Source: Propioniciclava tarda
GTDB lineage: Bacteria; Actinomycetota; Actinomycetes; Propionibacteriales; Propionibacteriaceae
DNA length: 63,318 bases
Reading direction: 5' to 3'
Assembly: GCF_900182665.1 (NCBI RefSeq)
Contig: NZ_FXTL01000018.1
Span: 1 to 63,318 of the forward strand
The notes below the pieces were generated by a model. It was not told where the DNA came from. It searched no databases and saw only the letters and a program-made list of their open reading frames with translations. Of this stretch, positions 35,241-44,492 are shown in pieces. Position numbers and translations under genes: made by a program. How positions within the stretch are numbered: the first letter of the stretch is position 1; every line of letters starts with the position of its first letter.

Positions 35241-36740
35241 GTGAACCACTTGTCGCGCCGTACCCTGCTCGTCGGAGGTCTAGGCCTCGCCACCACGGGA
35301 GCCCTAGCCGGCTGTTCCGTCACTACGCCCCCTACGCCCGGCACGCCGTCGCCGGTGGTGCTGCCCACCCCGACAGCGGCCACCCCCACGGCAGGGCAAC
35401 GTGTGACGACGGCCACCCTGACCCCCGCCGCCCGCACCTACGACCTCGGGGGCGTCACCGCGTCCAGTTGGGGCTACAGCGATCAGCTGGGCCAGCCCCT
35501 ATTCCGGGCCACCGCAGGCGACCTAGTCCGGGTCACGGTGGACAACCGATTGCCCGAATCAACCAGCGTCCACTGGCACGGCGTCCGGCTTGCCAACGCC
35601 GCCGACGGCGTCCCCGGCATCACGCAGCAGCCGATCGAACCGGGACAGCAGTACCGCTACGAGTTCACCGCGCCCGACCCCGGCACCTACTTCTTCCACC
35701 CGCACTCGGGCGTCCAGATCGACCGCGGCCTCTACGCGCCCCTGATCATCGACGACCCCCGCGAACCGGGCGCCTACGACGCCGAGTGGATCGTCGTGCT
35801 CGACGACTGGACCGACGGCGTCGGAAAGAGCCCCGACGACATCCTCGCCGCGTTCAAGGCCCAACACGGCACTGTCAGTTCCGGCATGAACCCCGGCGGC
35901 ATGATGGGCAGCGGCGGCATGGGGGGCATGGGACACGGCTCGATGGGCTCACCGTTGGGCGACGCAGGCGACATCGACTACCCGCACTACCTCATCAACG
36001 GACGCGCCTCCACGGCCCCGGCGACCTTCTCAGGCAAGCCTGGCCAGCGCGTCCGGATGAGGTTCGTCAACGCAGCCGCCGACACGATCTTCCGGGTGGC
36101 GCTCGGGGGCCACCTGTTCACCATCACCCACACCGACGGATACCCGACGAAGCCCACGCAGGCCCGCTCGTTCTACATCGCGATGGGTGAACGCTACGAC
36201 GTCACGGTCACCCTCGCCGACGGCGTGTTCCCCCTGGTCGCCCGCCCCGAAGGCAAGAACGGCACCGCATGGGCGATCGTGAAGACCGGCTCCGGCACCA
36301 CTCCGACACCCGGCGTCCTGGTGCCAGAACTCGACAATCCGCTCGATTCCCGTCAACTGTCGGCTGACACCTCAGCCTTGCTGCCCAACCGCGAACCGGA
36401 CGCCGTCGTCGACGTGCAACTCAACGGCCAGATGCAGCCCTACGCCTGGGGTATCAATGGCAAAGTCTTCGGCCAAGACACCCCGATCACGGTCAAAGCT
36501 GGCCAACGAGTGCGTCTCCGGATGTCGAACATGACGATGATGTCGCACCCCATGCACCTGCACGGCCACACCTGGGGACTGCCCAGCAACGGAGGCCTAC
36601 GGAAAGACACCGTCCTAGTGATGCCGATGCAGACCGTGACCGCCGACCTCCAAGCCGACAATCCGGGCGTGTGGATGTACCACTGCCACAACATCTACCA
36701 CGCTGAACTCGGCATGATGACGACCCTGCGCTACAACTAA
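35241..36740 (+). CDS. multicopper oxidase, Tat-exported lipoprotein
   Basis: A 499-residue oxidase that probably converts Cu(I) to less toxic Cu(II) outside the cell. The signal has twin arginines (SRRTLLVGG, R6-R7) and a lipobox ending at C25 (LAGC). Copper ligands are in HWHG, HPHSG, HPMHLHGH and the C-terminal HCHNIYHAELGM. A Met- and Gly-rich loop (GGMMGSGGMGGMGHGSMG) resembles the Met-rich copper-binding insert of CueO. GTG 35241 was chosen because it gives a correct signal peptide; upstream codons are non-coding. The ribosome-binding site is weak. Confidence 0.93.
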   Translation: MNHLSRRTLLVGGLGLATTGALAGCSVTTPPTPGTPSPVVLPTPTAATPTAGQRVTTATLTPAARTYDLGGVTASSWGYSDQLGQPLFRATAGDLVRVTVDNRLPESTSVHWHGVRLANAADGVPGITQQPIEPGQQYRYEFTAPDPGTYFFHPHSGVQIDRGLYAPLIIDDPREPGAYDAEWIVVLDDWTDGVGKSPDDILAAFKAQHGTVSSGMNPGGMMGSGGMGGMGHGSMGSPLGDAGDIDYPHYLINGRASTAPATFSGKPGQRVRMRFVNAAADTIFRVALGGHLFTITHTDGYPTKPTQARSFYIAMGERYDVTVTLADGVFPLVARPEGKNGTAWAIVKTGSGTTPTPGVLVPELDNPLDSRQLSADTSALLPNREPDAVVDVQLNGQMQPYAWGINGKVFGQDTPITVKAGQRVRLRMSNMTMMSHPMHLHGHTWGLPSNGGLRKDTVLVMPMQTVTADLQADNPGVWMYHCHNIYHAELGMMTTLRYN

Positions 36741-36811
36741 TCGGGCACGTGCGCGCCGCTCGGTCAAAGACCGACCATCGCCATCAGCAGACCCCTTGTC
36801 CGGGATGAGGT

Positions 36812-36860
36812 TTGGAAGAGCAGCTCTACGTCGATAGCATCGTTATATGACGATGATATC
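36812..36860 (+). promoter_or_regulatory. promoter and palindromic operator overlapping the cmtR start
   Basis: TTGGAA (36812-36817) and TAGCAT (36835-36840) are 17 bases apart. The expected transcription start falls at the ATG at 36847, and there is no ribosome-binding site, so the mRNA is probably leaderless. A perfect inverted repeat CATCGT-TATATG-ACGATG (36838-36855) spans the -10 end and the start codon and is the likely operator. Confidence 0.55.
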
Positions 36861-37275
36861 GGATGATCGCGCTGCGTCTGGGTCTGTGAGTGTTGAGGGC
36901 GGCCTCACGGTCGCTGCTGCGTTGTTCCATGGGTTGTCGGAACCGACTCGGTTGGCGATCTTGCAGCACTTGACGGTGGGTGAGCGTCGTGTGCGGGACC
37001 TGACAGAACACCTGGGGTTGGCGCAGTCGACGGTGAGCGCGCACCTGGGGTGTCTACGGGAGTGCGGTTTGGTGTCGTCGCGTCCGGACGGGCGGGCGTC
37101 GCTGTTCTCGCTAGTCGCCAGCCCGGAGCTGCTGGACGTTCTGGCCGCGGCGGAGCGGCTCCTTGCGACGACCGGGAACAGGGTTGCGCTGTGTCCCAAT
37201 TACGGCGTCGGCACCGTGGGGAATTCCGAACCTGAGGACTTGAGATCCCATCGGAGCGAGAAGAGCGAACTGTGA
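36847..37275 (+). CDS. cmtR: ArsR/SmtB repressor, CmtR-like cadmium/lead sensor
   Basis: A 142-residue winged-helix repressor. The recognition-helix region HLGCLRECGLV carries C69 and C73, and C116 lies in the tail (ALCPNYG). This matches the three cysteine ligands of mycobacterial CmtR, which senses Cd and Pb. It would release its operator on metal binding. The stop overlaps the start of the P-type ATPase it presumably controls, as CmtR does with CtpG. The mRNA is probably leaderless. Confidence 0.82.
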   Translation: MTMISDDRAASGSVSVEGGLTVAAALFHGLSEPTRLAILQHLTVGERRVRDLTEHLGLAQSTVSAHLGCLRECGLVSSRPDGRASLFSLVASPELLDVLAAAERLLATTGNRVALCPNYGVGTVGNSEPEDLRSHRSEKSEL

Positions 37276-39248
37276 GGACGCCGATGACGCGTGGGGATGA
37301 GTTGGATCCGGAGGTCCCTTTGGACGTCGATGCCCCCGGCGAGGATGACGATGATGATGATGATCATCTGTGGCAGGTCAAAGAATTCCAGCTGGGTGTT
37401 CTAGCAGCGGTGTTGCTCCTCGCGGGGTTCGTCATGGGCCGGGGTGGTCAGCCGGGCTGGGAGCTGGGGCTGAGCATCGCTGCGCTGATTGCCGGTGGGG
37501 TGACGTTCGTGCCGGAGGCGTTCACGAAGCTCGTCAAGGGCAAGATCGGCGTCGACCTGTTGATGACGATCGGCGCTGTGGGCGCGACGGTCTTGGGGCA
37601 TGTCGAGGAGGCGGCGACGTTGGCCTTCTTGTACTCGCTGAGTGAGGGTCTGGAGGAGTACTCGGTGGCCAAGACCCGCAAGGGGTTGCGGGCTCTGCTT
37701 GATCTGGTTCCGCGCGAGACTATCGTGCGACGCGGTGACAGCGAGCTTGTGGTCGAATCCGACGAGCTGGTGGTCGGGGACCTGATGCTGGTCAAGCCGG
37801 GCGAGCGGTTGGCGACCGACGGGATCATCCGGGCTGGCCGCACGGCCTTGGACCTGTCGGCGATCACTGGCGAGTCGATGCCGGTCGAGGTGGGCCCGGG
37901 CAGTGAGGTCTTCGCCGGCGCGATCAACGGCACCGGCGCCCTGGAGGTCGAGGTCACCACGACCGCGGAGTACAACTCGCTGGCCCGGATCGTCCATATC
38001 GTCGAGACCGAGCAGTCCCGCAAGGGTGCCACGCAGCGGCTGGCGGACAGGATCGCCAAGCCGCTGGTACCGGCCATCATGATCGCCGCGGTCCTGGTCG
38101 CGGTCCTGGGCTCTGTCTTCGGGGACCCCGGGGTGTGGGTGTTACGAGCCCTCGTGATGGTGGTCGCGGCCTCCCCGTGTGCGCTGGCGATCTCGGTACC
38201 GGTGACCGTCGTGACCTCCATTGGTGCTGCCAGCAAGTACGGTGTCCTGGTCAAGGGCGGCGCCGCACTGGAGACGCTGGGCAAGGTCCGCACCATCGCC
38301 TTGGACAAGACCGGCACTCTGACCCGCAACCAGCCGATTGTCATCGACGTCGCCACCGTCCCGGACCGTACCCGCGACGAAGTGGTGGCCCTGGCGGCAG
38401 CCCTGGAGGCGCGCAGCGAGCACCCGCTAGCCCGCGCCATCCTCGCAGCCGCCTCGTCGGTACCCGTGGCTCACGACGTAGCAGCGGTGACTGGTGCCGG
38501 TCTTTCGGGCACGGTCCACGGACGGCAGATCCGGTTGGGCCGACCTGGCTGGATCGACCCTGGCCCGGTGGCCGAGCCGGTCACCCAGATGCAGGCTGGG
38601 GGTGCGACCGCTGTCGTGGTCGAGGTGGACGGACACGTCATCGGCGCGATCGCCGTCCGTGACGAGTTACGCCACGAGGCCGTGGAGGTCGTGGCCTACC
38701 TTCGGCACCAGGGCTACACGGTCGTGATGCTGACCGGCGACAACCCGGCCACGGCACAGGCGCTCGCCCGTGCGGTCGGCATCGACGAGGTCCATGCGGA
38801 CCTTCGCCCCGAGGACAAGTCGCTGAAGATCCGTAGCCTGCGAGATTCCGGGCGCGTGACCGCCATGGTCGGCGACGGCGTCAACGACGCTCCCGCCCTC
38901 GCCACCGCAGACCTCGGCGTGGCGATGGGTGCCATGGGCGCCGACGTAGCCATCGAGACCGCCGACGTGGCCCTGATGGGCGACGACCTGCGACTCCTGC
39001 CGGGAGCGTTCGCACACGCCCGCCGCACCCGAGCGATCATGATGCAGAACGTGGTGCTGTCGCTGGTCCTGATCGGGATCCTCATCCCCCTCGCGTTCGC
39101 CGGCGTCCTCGGCCTCGCCGCAGTGGTTCTCGTCCACGAACTCGCCGAGGTCTTCGTCATCGCCAACGGCGTCCGCGCCGGCCGGGCCACCGATCTACGT
39201 GTCGTCACCAGCCCAGCCCGACCCGTCCTGGCAGAGGCGGCAGCATGA
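37272..39248 (+). CDS. P1B-type heavy-metal ATPase with SPC motif
   Basis: A 658-residue metal pump, probably exporting Cd and related ions. The membrane metal site is SPC (301-303), not the CPC of copper pumps. The phosphorylation site is D345 in DKTGT; TGES, TGDNPATA and GDGVNDAP are present, and the last helices carry VLVHELAEV. There is no HMA domain; instead the N-terminus has a run of aspartates and a histidine (DDDDDDDH). GTG 37272 overlaps the repressor stop; ATG 37284 is an alternative. The SPC motif and lack of HMA resemble CtpG- and CtpD-type pumps. Confidence 0.88.
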   Translation: MRTPMTRGDELDPEVPLDVDAPGEDDDDDDDHLWQVKEFQLGVLAAVLLLAGFVMGRGGQPGWELGLSIAALIAGGVTFVPEAFTKLVKGKIGVDLLMTIGAVGATVLGHVEEAATLAFLYSLSEGLEEYSVAKTRKGLRALLDLVPRETIVRRGDSELVVESDELVVGDLMLVKPGERLATDGIIRAGRTALDLSAITGESMPVEVGPGSEVFAGAINGTGALEVEVTTTAEYNSLARIVHIVETEQSRKGATQRLADRIAKPLVPAIMIAAVLVAVLGSVFGDPGVWVLRALVMVVAASPCALAISVPVTVVTSIGAASKYGVLVKGGAALETLGKVRTIALDKTGTLTRNQPIVIDVATVPDRTRDEVVALAAALEARSEHPLARAILAAASSVPVAHDVAAVTGAGLSGTVHGRQIRLGRPGWIDPGPVAEPVTQMQAGGATAVVVEVDGHVIGAIAVRDELRHEAVEVVAYLRHQGYTVVMLTGDNPATAQALARAVGIDEVHADLRPEDKSLKIRSLRDSGRVTAMVGDGVNDAPALATADLGVAMGAMGADVAIETADVALMGDDLRLLPGAFAHARRTRAIMMQNVVLSLVLIGILIPLAFAGVLGLAAVVLVHELAEVFVIANGVRAGRATDLRVVTSPARPVLAEAAA

Positions 39249-40165
39249 GCACTGCTCACGACCACAACCACGATGGGCACGCGCACGGACCCGGATCGGA
39301 AGCGCAGGCTCCCCGCACCAGCGCCCGCTGGCCATCGCTTTCGCCCTTACCGCGTCTCATGCCATCGTGGAGGTCGTCGCCGGCCTCGCCACAGGGTCCC
39401 TCGCGCTGATCAGCGACCCGCCCACATGGGGGCCGACGTCCTGGGCCTCGGGATGGCGCTAGCCGCTATCCAACTGGCGAAACGTCCGGCAGCCGGAGGA
39501 CGGCCATACGGCACCTACCGCCTCGAGGTCATGGCCGCCGTGATTAACGGGGTACTGCTGTTCGGCGTCGGGTTCTACGTGCTCTACGAGGCAGTGCAGC
39601 GCTCCCGGAACCCACCTGAGGTCGCCGGAATGCCGATGCTGGTGGTCGCCTCGATCGGGCTCGTCATCAACATCATCTCTTTCAAGCTTCTAACAGCCGG
39701 GTCCAAAGAGAGCTTGAACCTCAAAGGGCGCCTACCTCGAGGTGCTCCGCCATGCTCGGCTCTATCGGGTCATCGTCGGCGCGATCAACCTCACGCTCAC
39801 GGGATTCCGCTTCATCGACGCGATCGTCGCGGTCGCGATCGGGCTGCTCATCCTGCCCCGCACTTGGAACCTGATGCGCCAGGCCCTGCGGATCCTCATG
39901 GAGGTCGCACCCCCGGGATCGACGTCGACAAGGCAACGGCAGAGCTAGCCGCTGTGCCCGGGGTAGGGGAGGTCCACGACCTCCACATCTGGACCCTGAC
40001 AAGCGGGATGGAGGTCGCGACCGTGCACATCGTTGCCGACGACGACGCCACGTGGCATCGCGTGCTGGACTCGACACGCCAGATCCTCACCGAGAACTGC
40101 GCCGTCACTCACCCCACCATCCAGCTCGAACCCGCAGATCACGTCGAACGCACGGCGGATTCTGA
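39245..40165 (+). pseudogene. cation diffusion facilitator gene with several frameshifts
   Basis: The start MSTAHDHNHDGHAHGPG is the His-rich N-terminus of a CDF exporter. The family then continues in a second frame (LAIAFALTASHAIVEVVAGL), a third (HMGADVLGLGMALAAIQLAKRP to ESLNLKG), a fourth stretch (VGAINLTLTGFRFIDAIVA), and again a different frame for the C-terminal domain (GVGEVHDLHIWTLTSGMEV). At least four indels are needed, and the stop is lost: the last frame stays open to 40463. The product would have exported Zn, Cd or Co. Clustered sequencing errors cannot be excluded. Confidence 0.8.
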
Positions 40166-40566
40166 CCGGGGCGTCTGTAACGGTTTTGGTCCACCTGGCC
40201 CCCGATGTTGTACACAGGTCTGCGGCCGGGCGCGGGGGCAGGGCGTTCACACCAGCGCGAGGCGGCTGCAAAAGGCCCACCCGACGGCAACGAGGTTGGA
40301 GATTCGTCAGGTGAAACGCAGGCCGAGGTTGCCGCATGGTGCCCCTTTGAGACCTCACAGCCCAGGTTGGGGGGCCGCTCGACGAGGCTCTGTGGTGATG
40401 GGCGCCTGCGCCTGGCCTCTACCCCCGCAAGGTCTCCAAGCCAGGTTCTTAGCGCACAGATAGCGCAGAAAGTCGTAGGACAAAAATCGAACAAGTTCGA
40501 AAAGAGCAGTGTTTAGCCTCGTTGTGGCGCGGATCGCATTGGCGGAGGATACGAGATTCTGAACTC
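40166..40566. other. gene-free stretch between the CDF remnant and the integrase
   Basis: No gene is recognised. It contains a perfect palindrome TCGAACAAGTTCGA (40487-40500) that may be a regulatory or recombination site. Confidence 0.4.
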
Positions 40567-41715
40567 CTACTCGGCTTCGGTGCGAATTGCGAGAAGGCTC
40601 AATCGCGCAGCCAATTCTTGGTCACGCCCCCGCGCGGCGTGCTGGTAGATCATCGCCGCGTCCGGGGTGGCGTGACCGAGGCGGGCTTGGAGTTCCGCTG
40701 TCGTCGCGCCGGCCTGGGCTGCCAAGGTGGCCCCGGTATGTCGGAGGTCGTGGAAGCGGAGGTCGGCCCGTCCGACCGATCGGCGCGCACGGTCCCAGTG
40801 CTTGAAGAGCACCGACTCGTGCAGGTGTCCGCCGGCCTCGCCGGGGAACAGCAGTGCGTTGGCGTCCGACTTCACGAACGCCTTGAGGTGGCGCTCGAGC
40901 GCGGGGAGGACGTGCGGAGGTACCGCCACCCGCCGGGCGCCGGCCTTGGTCTTGGGCGGGCCCACCTGGGTGCCACCCGGCAGGAAGCTCACCGATCGCG
41001 CGACACGGAGCTGGCCGGACGAGAGCGTGACGTCCTTGCGTCGCAGCTCGGCCACCTCGCCGTAGCGCAGCGCGCACCACGTCGCGAGCAGCACCGTGAG
41101 CCCCAGACGCTCCGGCATTGCGGCCACGATGGCGTCCAGTTCAGAGAGCGACGCCGGCTCGATCTCGTGCTTACGACGTGCGACTCCGGCGCCGCGGATC
41201 TGCACCGGGGATGCAGCGATCAGCTCATCCTGCACGGCGTTGTTCATGACCGTCCGCAACAGTGCGTAGGCCTTGGAGCGAGCTCGCGGCGCGGTATTCG
41301 CCATCGTGGTGTCGTGCCAGGCCCGCACGGTTCCGCGGGTCACCTCAGACAGGCGCACGTCACCTAGCGTCGGCAGGATGTGCAGCTCAAGACTCCGCCG
41401 GTAGTCGAGTGCCGTGAGCGGCCTCAATCGTCCGCGAGACACCCCCTCGGCCAGCCACCGTTCGGCGTACGTCCTTACCGTCTCGGCAGCCGCCCTTTGC
41501 GCGGCAGCTTCGATGCCAGCTCGCTCCGCCGGAGCAATCCACTCGTCCCGCTCGATCAGTCGGCGCTCGGTCGCGAGCCAGCCCTCGCAATCGATCTTCG
41601 CCTCGAACGTGATGGGCGCGTTGTGCCTCACTTGGTCAGGGCCCAAGTACGACGCCTGGTACCGCCCCGACGGCAACTTCCGGATGTAGCCAAACCCTCG
41701 TCGTCGCTCAACCAT
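40567..41715 (-). CDS. tyrosine recombinase, integrase of the element
   Basis: A 382-residue phage-type integrase: N-terminal arm-binding domain (RKLPSGRYQASYLGPD), SAM-like core-binding domain, and a catalytic domain with the arginine in ALRYGE, HDLRHTGA, a downstream GHA and the nucleophile Y357 in MIYQHA. It lies 158 bases from the 3' end of the tRNA-Arg gene and is transcribed away from it, the classic arrangement for an element that integrates into the tRNA 3' end. Two imperfect 19-base repeats lie between them. Confidence 0.93.
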   Translation of the reverse strand: MVERRRGFGYIRKLPSGRYQASYLGPDQVRHNAPITFEAKIDCEGWLATERRLIERDEWIAPAERAGIEAAAQRAAAETVRTYAERWLAEGVSRGRLRPLTALDYRRSLELHILPTLGDVRLSEVTRGTVRAWHDTTMANTAPRARSKAYALLRTVMNNAVQDELIAASPVQIRGAGVARRKHEIEPASLSELDAIVAAMPERLGLTVLLATWCALRYGEVAELRRKDVTLSSGQLRVARSVSFLPGGTQVGPPKTKAGARRVAVPPHVLPALERHLKAFVKSDANALLFPGEAGGHLHESVLFKHWDRARRSVGRADLRFHDLRHTGATLAAQAGATTAELQARLGHATPDAAMIYQHAARGRDQELAARLSLLAIRTEAE

Positions 41716-41826
41716 CGGCCTGCCTCCTCGTCAGACAGCCTACGTCGTGCGATAAACGTGCGATAGCGAGGGCGTTTCGTGTCCACTCGCGGGCACTCGG
41801 GGGATCTGGCATGAGCGACCCGTGGA

Positions 41827-41867
41827 GCCTAAAAGGCCTAGTCAGTGAGGCTAAATGACCTAGTCAG
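41827..41867. repeat. two imperfect direct repeats, probable integrase arm sites
   Basis: GCCTAAAAGGCCTAGTCAG (41827-41845) and GGCTAAATGACCTAGTCAG (41849-41867) agree at 16 of 19 bases and are 22 bases apart. They lie between the integrase gene and the tRNA 3' end, where arm-type sites are expected. Confidence 0.6.
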
Positions 41868-41873
41868 GAGCGG

Positions 41874-41946
41874 CGACCCCAGCAGGATTCGAACCTGCGA
41901 CACAAGGTTTAGGAAACCTCTGCTCTATCCCCTGAGCTATGGGGCC
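41874..41946 (-). tRNA. tRNA-Arg (anticodon CCT), element integration site
   Basis: A full cloverleaf can be drawn: acceptor GGCCCCA/TGGGGTC with one G-T pair, D-arm TAGCTCAGGGGATAGAGCA, anticodon stem GAGGT/ACCTT with loop TTCCTAA (anticodon CCT), and T-arm GCAGG-TTCGAAT-CCTGC. The discriminator is G at 41874; CC follows. The element appears joined to its 3' end, so the attachment core should lie in its 3' half; the matching copy would be at the other end, outside the window. Confidence 0.95.
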
Positions 41947-42297
41947 TCGGCGCGGACGCCAGCATGCATGTTAGTGGACGCCGATCTGAACGAGTCCGGC
42001 TGCGCAGGGGGCGCCACATCAGCGACGGCTGCATCATGGTCGACTTCGATGGCAGCCAGATCAATGTCGTGTCGTGAGGCTGGTCCAGGCTGACCGCGTC
42101 CTGGCTCAAACCCACCGGCGGATGAGCCATCGCGTCCCGCAGCCATGTCATGGACCTCGCTTGGACGCGCCCCGTTCGAAGCTGATCCCCTCGACCGGCT
42201 ACCAGTCGACCGGGGTAGCAGTAGTTGGCACCTCGTGCGATCGGGCCGAAGGATTGCCAGCATCAGGCATTCGCGTGCAGCCTCGAGAGGGAGCACC
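41947..42297. other. intergenic region right of the tRNA
   Basis: No gene, repeat or structure of note. This is the first chromosomal DNA beyond the tRNA and may contain the tRNA promoter, which must lie just right of 41946. Confidence 0.4.
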
Positions 42298-43004
42298 ATG
42301 ACGGACACCAACGCGGAGAGCGAGAAGCCCAAGGGGCCGGACAAGGCCTCACGCACCGACCCGCGCCGACGGCCGCCCCTCAACCTGACAAACGGATGGC
42401 TTGTTGCGGCCCTGGTGCTATGGCTTCTAGCCGCCTACGCCGGAACTGTCGCAGAGGCGCTGCCCCGAGAGGTGATCTACACGACGAGGGACGGGCAAGG
42501 GATCGGCTACTGCCAGGACTACTTCCGTGAAGCCGTCGCCCGAGGGGACGCTTCGAACTACGAGTACTGCTCCACTGACACCGTCTTCGGACGGCGGCTA
42601 CCGGAAGGCCACCAGTCTCATGTGGGTGCAATCCAGTTGGGGAGCATCAAGCCAGCCGACTTCTTGGTAGCCGCGCTCAAGCCTGACCTGTGGCTGACAG
42701 TCGGAGTCGGTGGAGTAGCAATGATCCTGCTCTTCGTCTTCGCTCGCGCAACGGGAACCCTACGAGGAGGCCTTGCCGTGAGCATCGCTCTGTCTTTCTC
42801 GGCCTCTTGCTATTCCCGACAGCAATCACCGCTCGCATCCCCGGCGACATGCGTGCGCAACTCGTCACGGCGTTTCAGTGGATCGTTGTCTTCTACTTCG
42901 GTTCCGAGGCCGCCGTCCAGGCGTGGAAGATCTCACATCGGGACGGGTCCAACATCACGGGCGACATGCCCGACCACCAGTCACCGATCGACCAGGCGGA
43001 CTGA
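42298..43004 (+). pseudogene. membrane protein of unknown function, frameshifted
   Basis: From ATG 42298 the frame gives a charged N-terminus, a membrane helix (WLVAALVLWLLAAYAGT), an external region with two cysteines (GYCQDYF, YEYCSTD) and a second helix (LWLTVGVGGVAMILLFVFA). Near 42785 coherent sequence moves to another frame: VFLGLLLFPTAITARIPG, FQWIVVFYFGSEAAVQAWK, ending TGA at 43002-43004. One indel therefore splits the gene. It has no recognised family. Confidence 0.6.
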
Positions 43005-43127
43005 CCCACTCACATGCTCGGGCCACTCTCTGCAAGGTACGGCCTAGTGTGCGAGACCCTGACGCTCTGACTTGACCGTCGCTTCCGCCAGTACTCGCAT
43101 GGGGCCGGACGGGTAGCTGGCTCCGCC

Positions 43128-43167
43128 CCATGCAGGAAGCGGACGCGTCAGCGACCGGTTCCTGCAT
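43128..43167. repeat. 40-base copy of the lysC 3' end (copy 1)
   Basis: Identical over 40 bases to 43201-43240. It has 9-base inverted arms ATGCAGGAA/TTCCTGCAT. It duplicates the last codons of lysC and the following bases. Confidence 0.85.
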
Positions 43168-43176
43168 CGCAAGAAG

Positions 43177-43192
43177 CTGCCGCTTGCGGCAG
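43177..43192 (-). terminator. probable terminator of lysC
   Basis: Perfect hairpin CTGCCGC-TT-GCGGCAG, followed on the lysC (minus) strand by CTTCTT. It lies between the two 40-base repeats, about 30 bases past the lysC stop. Confidence 0.55.
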
Positions 43193-43200
43193 ATTCGCCC

Positions 43201-43240
43201 CCATGCAGGAAGCGGACGCGTCAGCGACCGGTTCCTGCAT
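43201..43240. repeat. 40-base repeat containing the lysC stop (copy 2)
   Basis: The original copy: read on the minus strand it encodes the final residues YAGTGR and the TGA of aspartokinase. The second copy lies 73 bases away, past the stop. Confidence 0.85.
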
Positions 43241-44492
43241 AGACAACCGCCGCGTCCGACCCGTCCAGCCCGAAGGCGGTGTGGGCGGCGCGGACGGCCT
43301 TGTCGACATCACCTTCGGCGATGACGACAGAGATCCGGATCTCGGACGTCGAGATGAGCTGGATGTTCACGTCGGCGTCCGCGAGGGCCTTGAAGAACGT
43401 CGCCGCAACGCCGGGCGTGGTGCGCATGCCGACGCCCACGATGGACACCTTGCCGACGCTGTCGTCCGACAGGGTCTTCGAGAACCCGATGGACTCGCGG
43501 GCCGCGGCGAGGGCGTCCAGGGCCTTGGTCAGGTCGCCCTGCGGGACCGTGAACGTGATGGCCGTGGTGTCATCCGAGACCGACTGGTTCTGGGTGATGG
43601 TGTCGATGTTGATGCCGGCGCCCGCAACGGTCTCCAGGACCTGAGCGGCCTCGCCCGGACGGTCCGGCACGTCGACGACGGTGACCTTCGCCAGGGCCTT
43701 GTCCTGGGCGACACCGGTGATGATCGGGTTCTCCATGCCTGACTCCTTCTTCTTGATGTCGGATGCGTCCTTGAGCCAGGTGCCGGGCTTGTCGCTGAAC
43801 GACGAGCGCACGTGCACCGGAACGTTCTCGCGCCGGGCGTACTCGACGCAGCGCAGGTGCAGGATCTTGGCGCCGTTGGCGGCCAGCTCCATCATTTCCT
43901 CGAACGCGATCTCGGGGATCTGCTGCGCCCCCGGCACCACGCGCGGGTCCGCGGTGAAGACGCCGTCGACGTCGGAGTAGATCTCGCAGTAGTCCGCCTT
44001 CAGCGCGGACGCCAGCGCCACGGCCGTCGTATCGGACGCCCCGCGGCCGAGCGTGGTGACGTCCTTGGTGGACTGAGAAACGCCCTGGAACCCGGCCACG
44101 ATCACGATGTCGCCGTCGCCGAGCGCCGTCTCGATGCGCCCGGGCGTGATGTCGATGATCCGCGCGTCGCCGTGCTTGGCGGTCGTGATGACGCCTGCCT
44201 GCGACCCGGTGAACGAGCGAGCCGTGTGTCCGAGGTCGTTGATCGCCATGGCCAGCAGCGCCGCCGACATGCGCTCGCCTGCGCTGAGCAGCATGTCGAG
44301 CTCGCGCGAGCGCGGCTTGGGCGACACCCGCTGCGCGAGGTCGAGCAGTTCATCGGTGGTGTCCCCCATCGCGGACACCACGACCGTCACCTCGTTGCCC
44401 TGCTCCTTGGTGTCGACGATGCGCTTCGCGACCCGCTTGATGCTCTCGGCGTCCGCAACGGACGAGCCGCCGAACTTCTGCACAACGCGCAC
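43221..44492 (-). CDS. lysC: aspartokinase (alpha subunit; beta from an internal start)
   Basis: A 423-residue enzyme that phosphorylates aspartate, the first step to lysine, methionine, threonine and diaminopimelate. The kinase domain starts [14 protein letters not shown] and contains the conserved GRGASDTTA and [13 protein letters not shown]; two ACT domains at the C-terminus ([29 protein letters not shown]) bind the feedback effectors. GTG 44492 was chosen for its ideal AGGAGG ahead. As in corynebacterial and Bacillus class II enzymes, an internal ATG at 43736 with its own ribosome-binding site gives the beta subunit. Unusually, no aspartate-semialdehyde dehydrogenase gene follows. Confidence 0.96.
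   Translation of the reverse strand: MRVVQKFGGSSVADAESIKRVAKRIVDTKEQGNEVTVVVSAMGDTTDELLDLAQRVSPKPRSRELDMLLSAGERMSAALLAMAINDLGHTARSFTGSQAGVITTAKHGDARIIDITPGRIETALGDGDIVIVAGFQGVSQSTKDVTTLGRGASDTTAVALASALKADYCEIYSDVDGVFTADPRVVPGAQQIPEIAFEEMMELAANGAKILHLRCVEYARRENVPVHVRSSFSDKPGTWLKDASDIKKKESGMENPIITGVAQDKALAKVTVVDVPDRPGEAAQVLETVAGAGINIDTITQNQSVSDDTTAITFTVPQGDLTKALDALAAARESIGFSKTLSDDSVGKVSIVGVGMRTTPGVAATFFKALADADVNIQLISTSEIRISVVIAEGDVDKAVRAAHTAFGLDGSDAAVVYAGTGR
43734..43748 (-). promoter_or_regulatory. internal ribosome-binding site and start of the aspartokinase beta subunit
   Basis: On the minus strand AAGGAG (43743-43748) lies 6 bases ahead of an in-frame ATG (43734-43736). Translation gives MENPIITGV and the two ACT domains, the known beta subunit of class II aspartokinases. 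Confidence 0.75.

Noticed and set aside
40487-40500. Palindrome TCGAACAAGTTCGA as an SOS (LexA) box
   Set aside because: LexA sites of this type need four bases between CGAAC and GTTCG; here there are two, and it lies downstream of the genes on both sides.
43128-43240. Two 40-base repeats with a 33-base spacer as a mini CRISPR array
   Set aside because: Only two units, one of them contains the lysC stop codon, and there are no cas genes.
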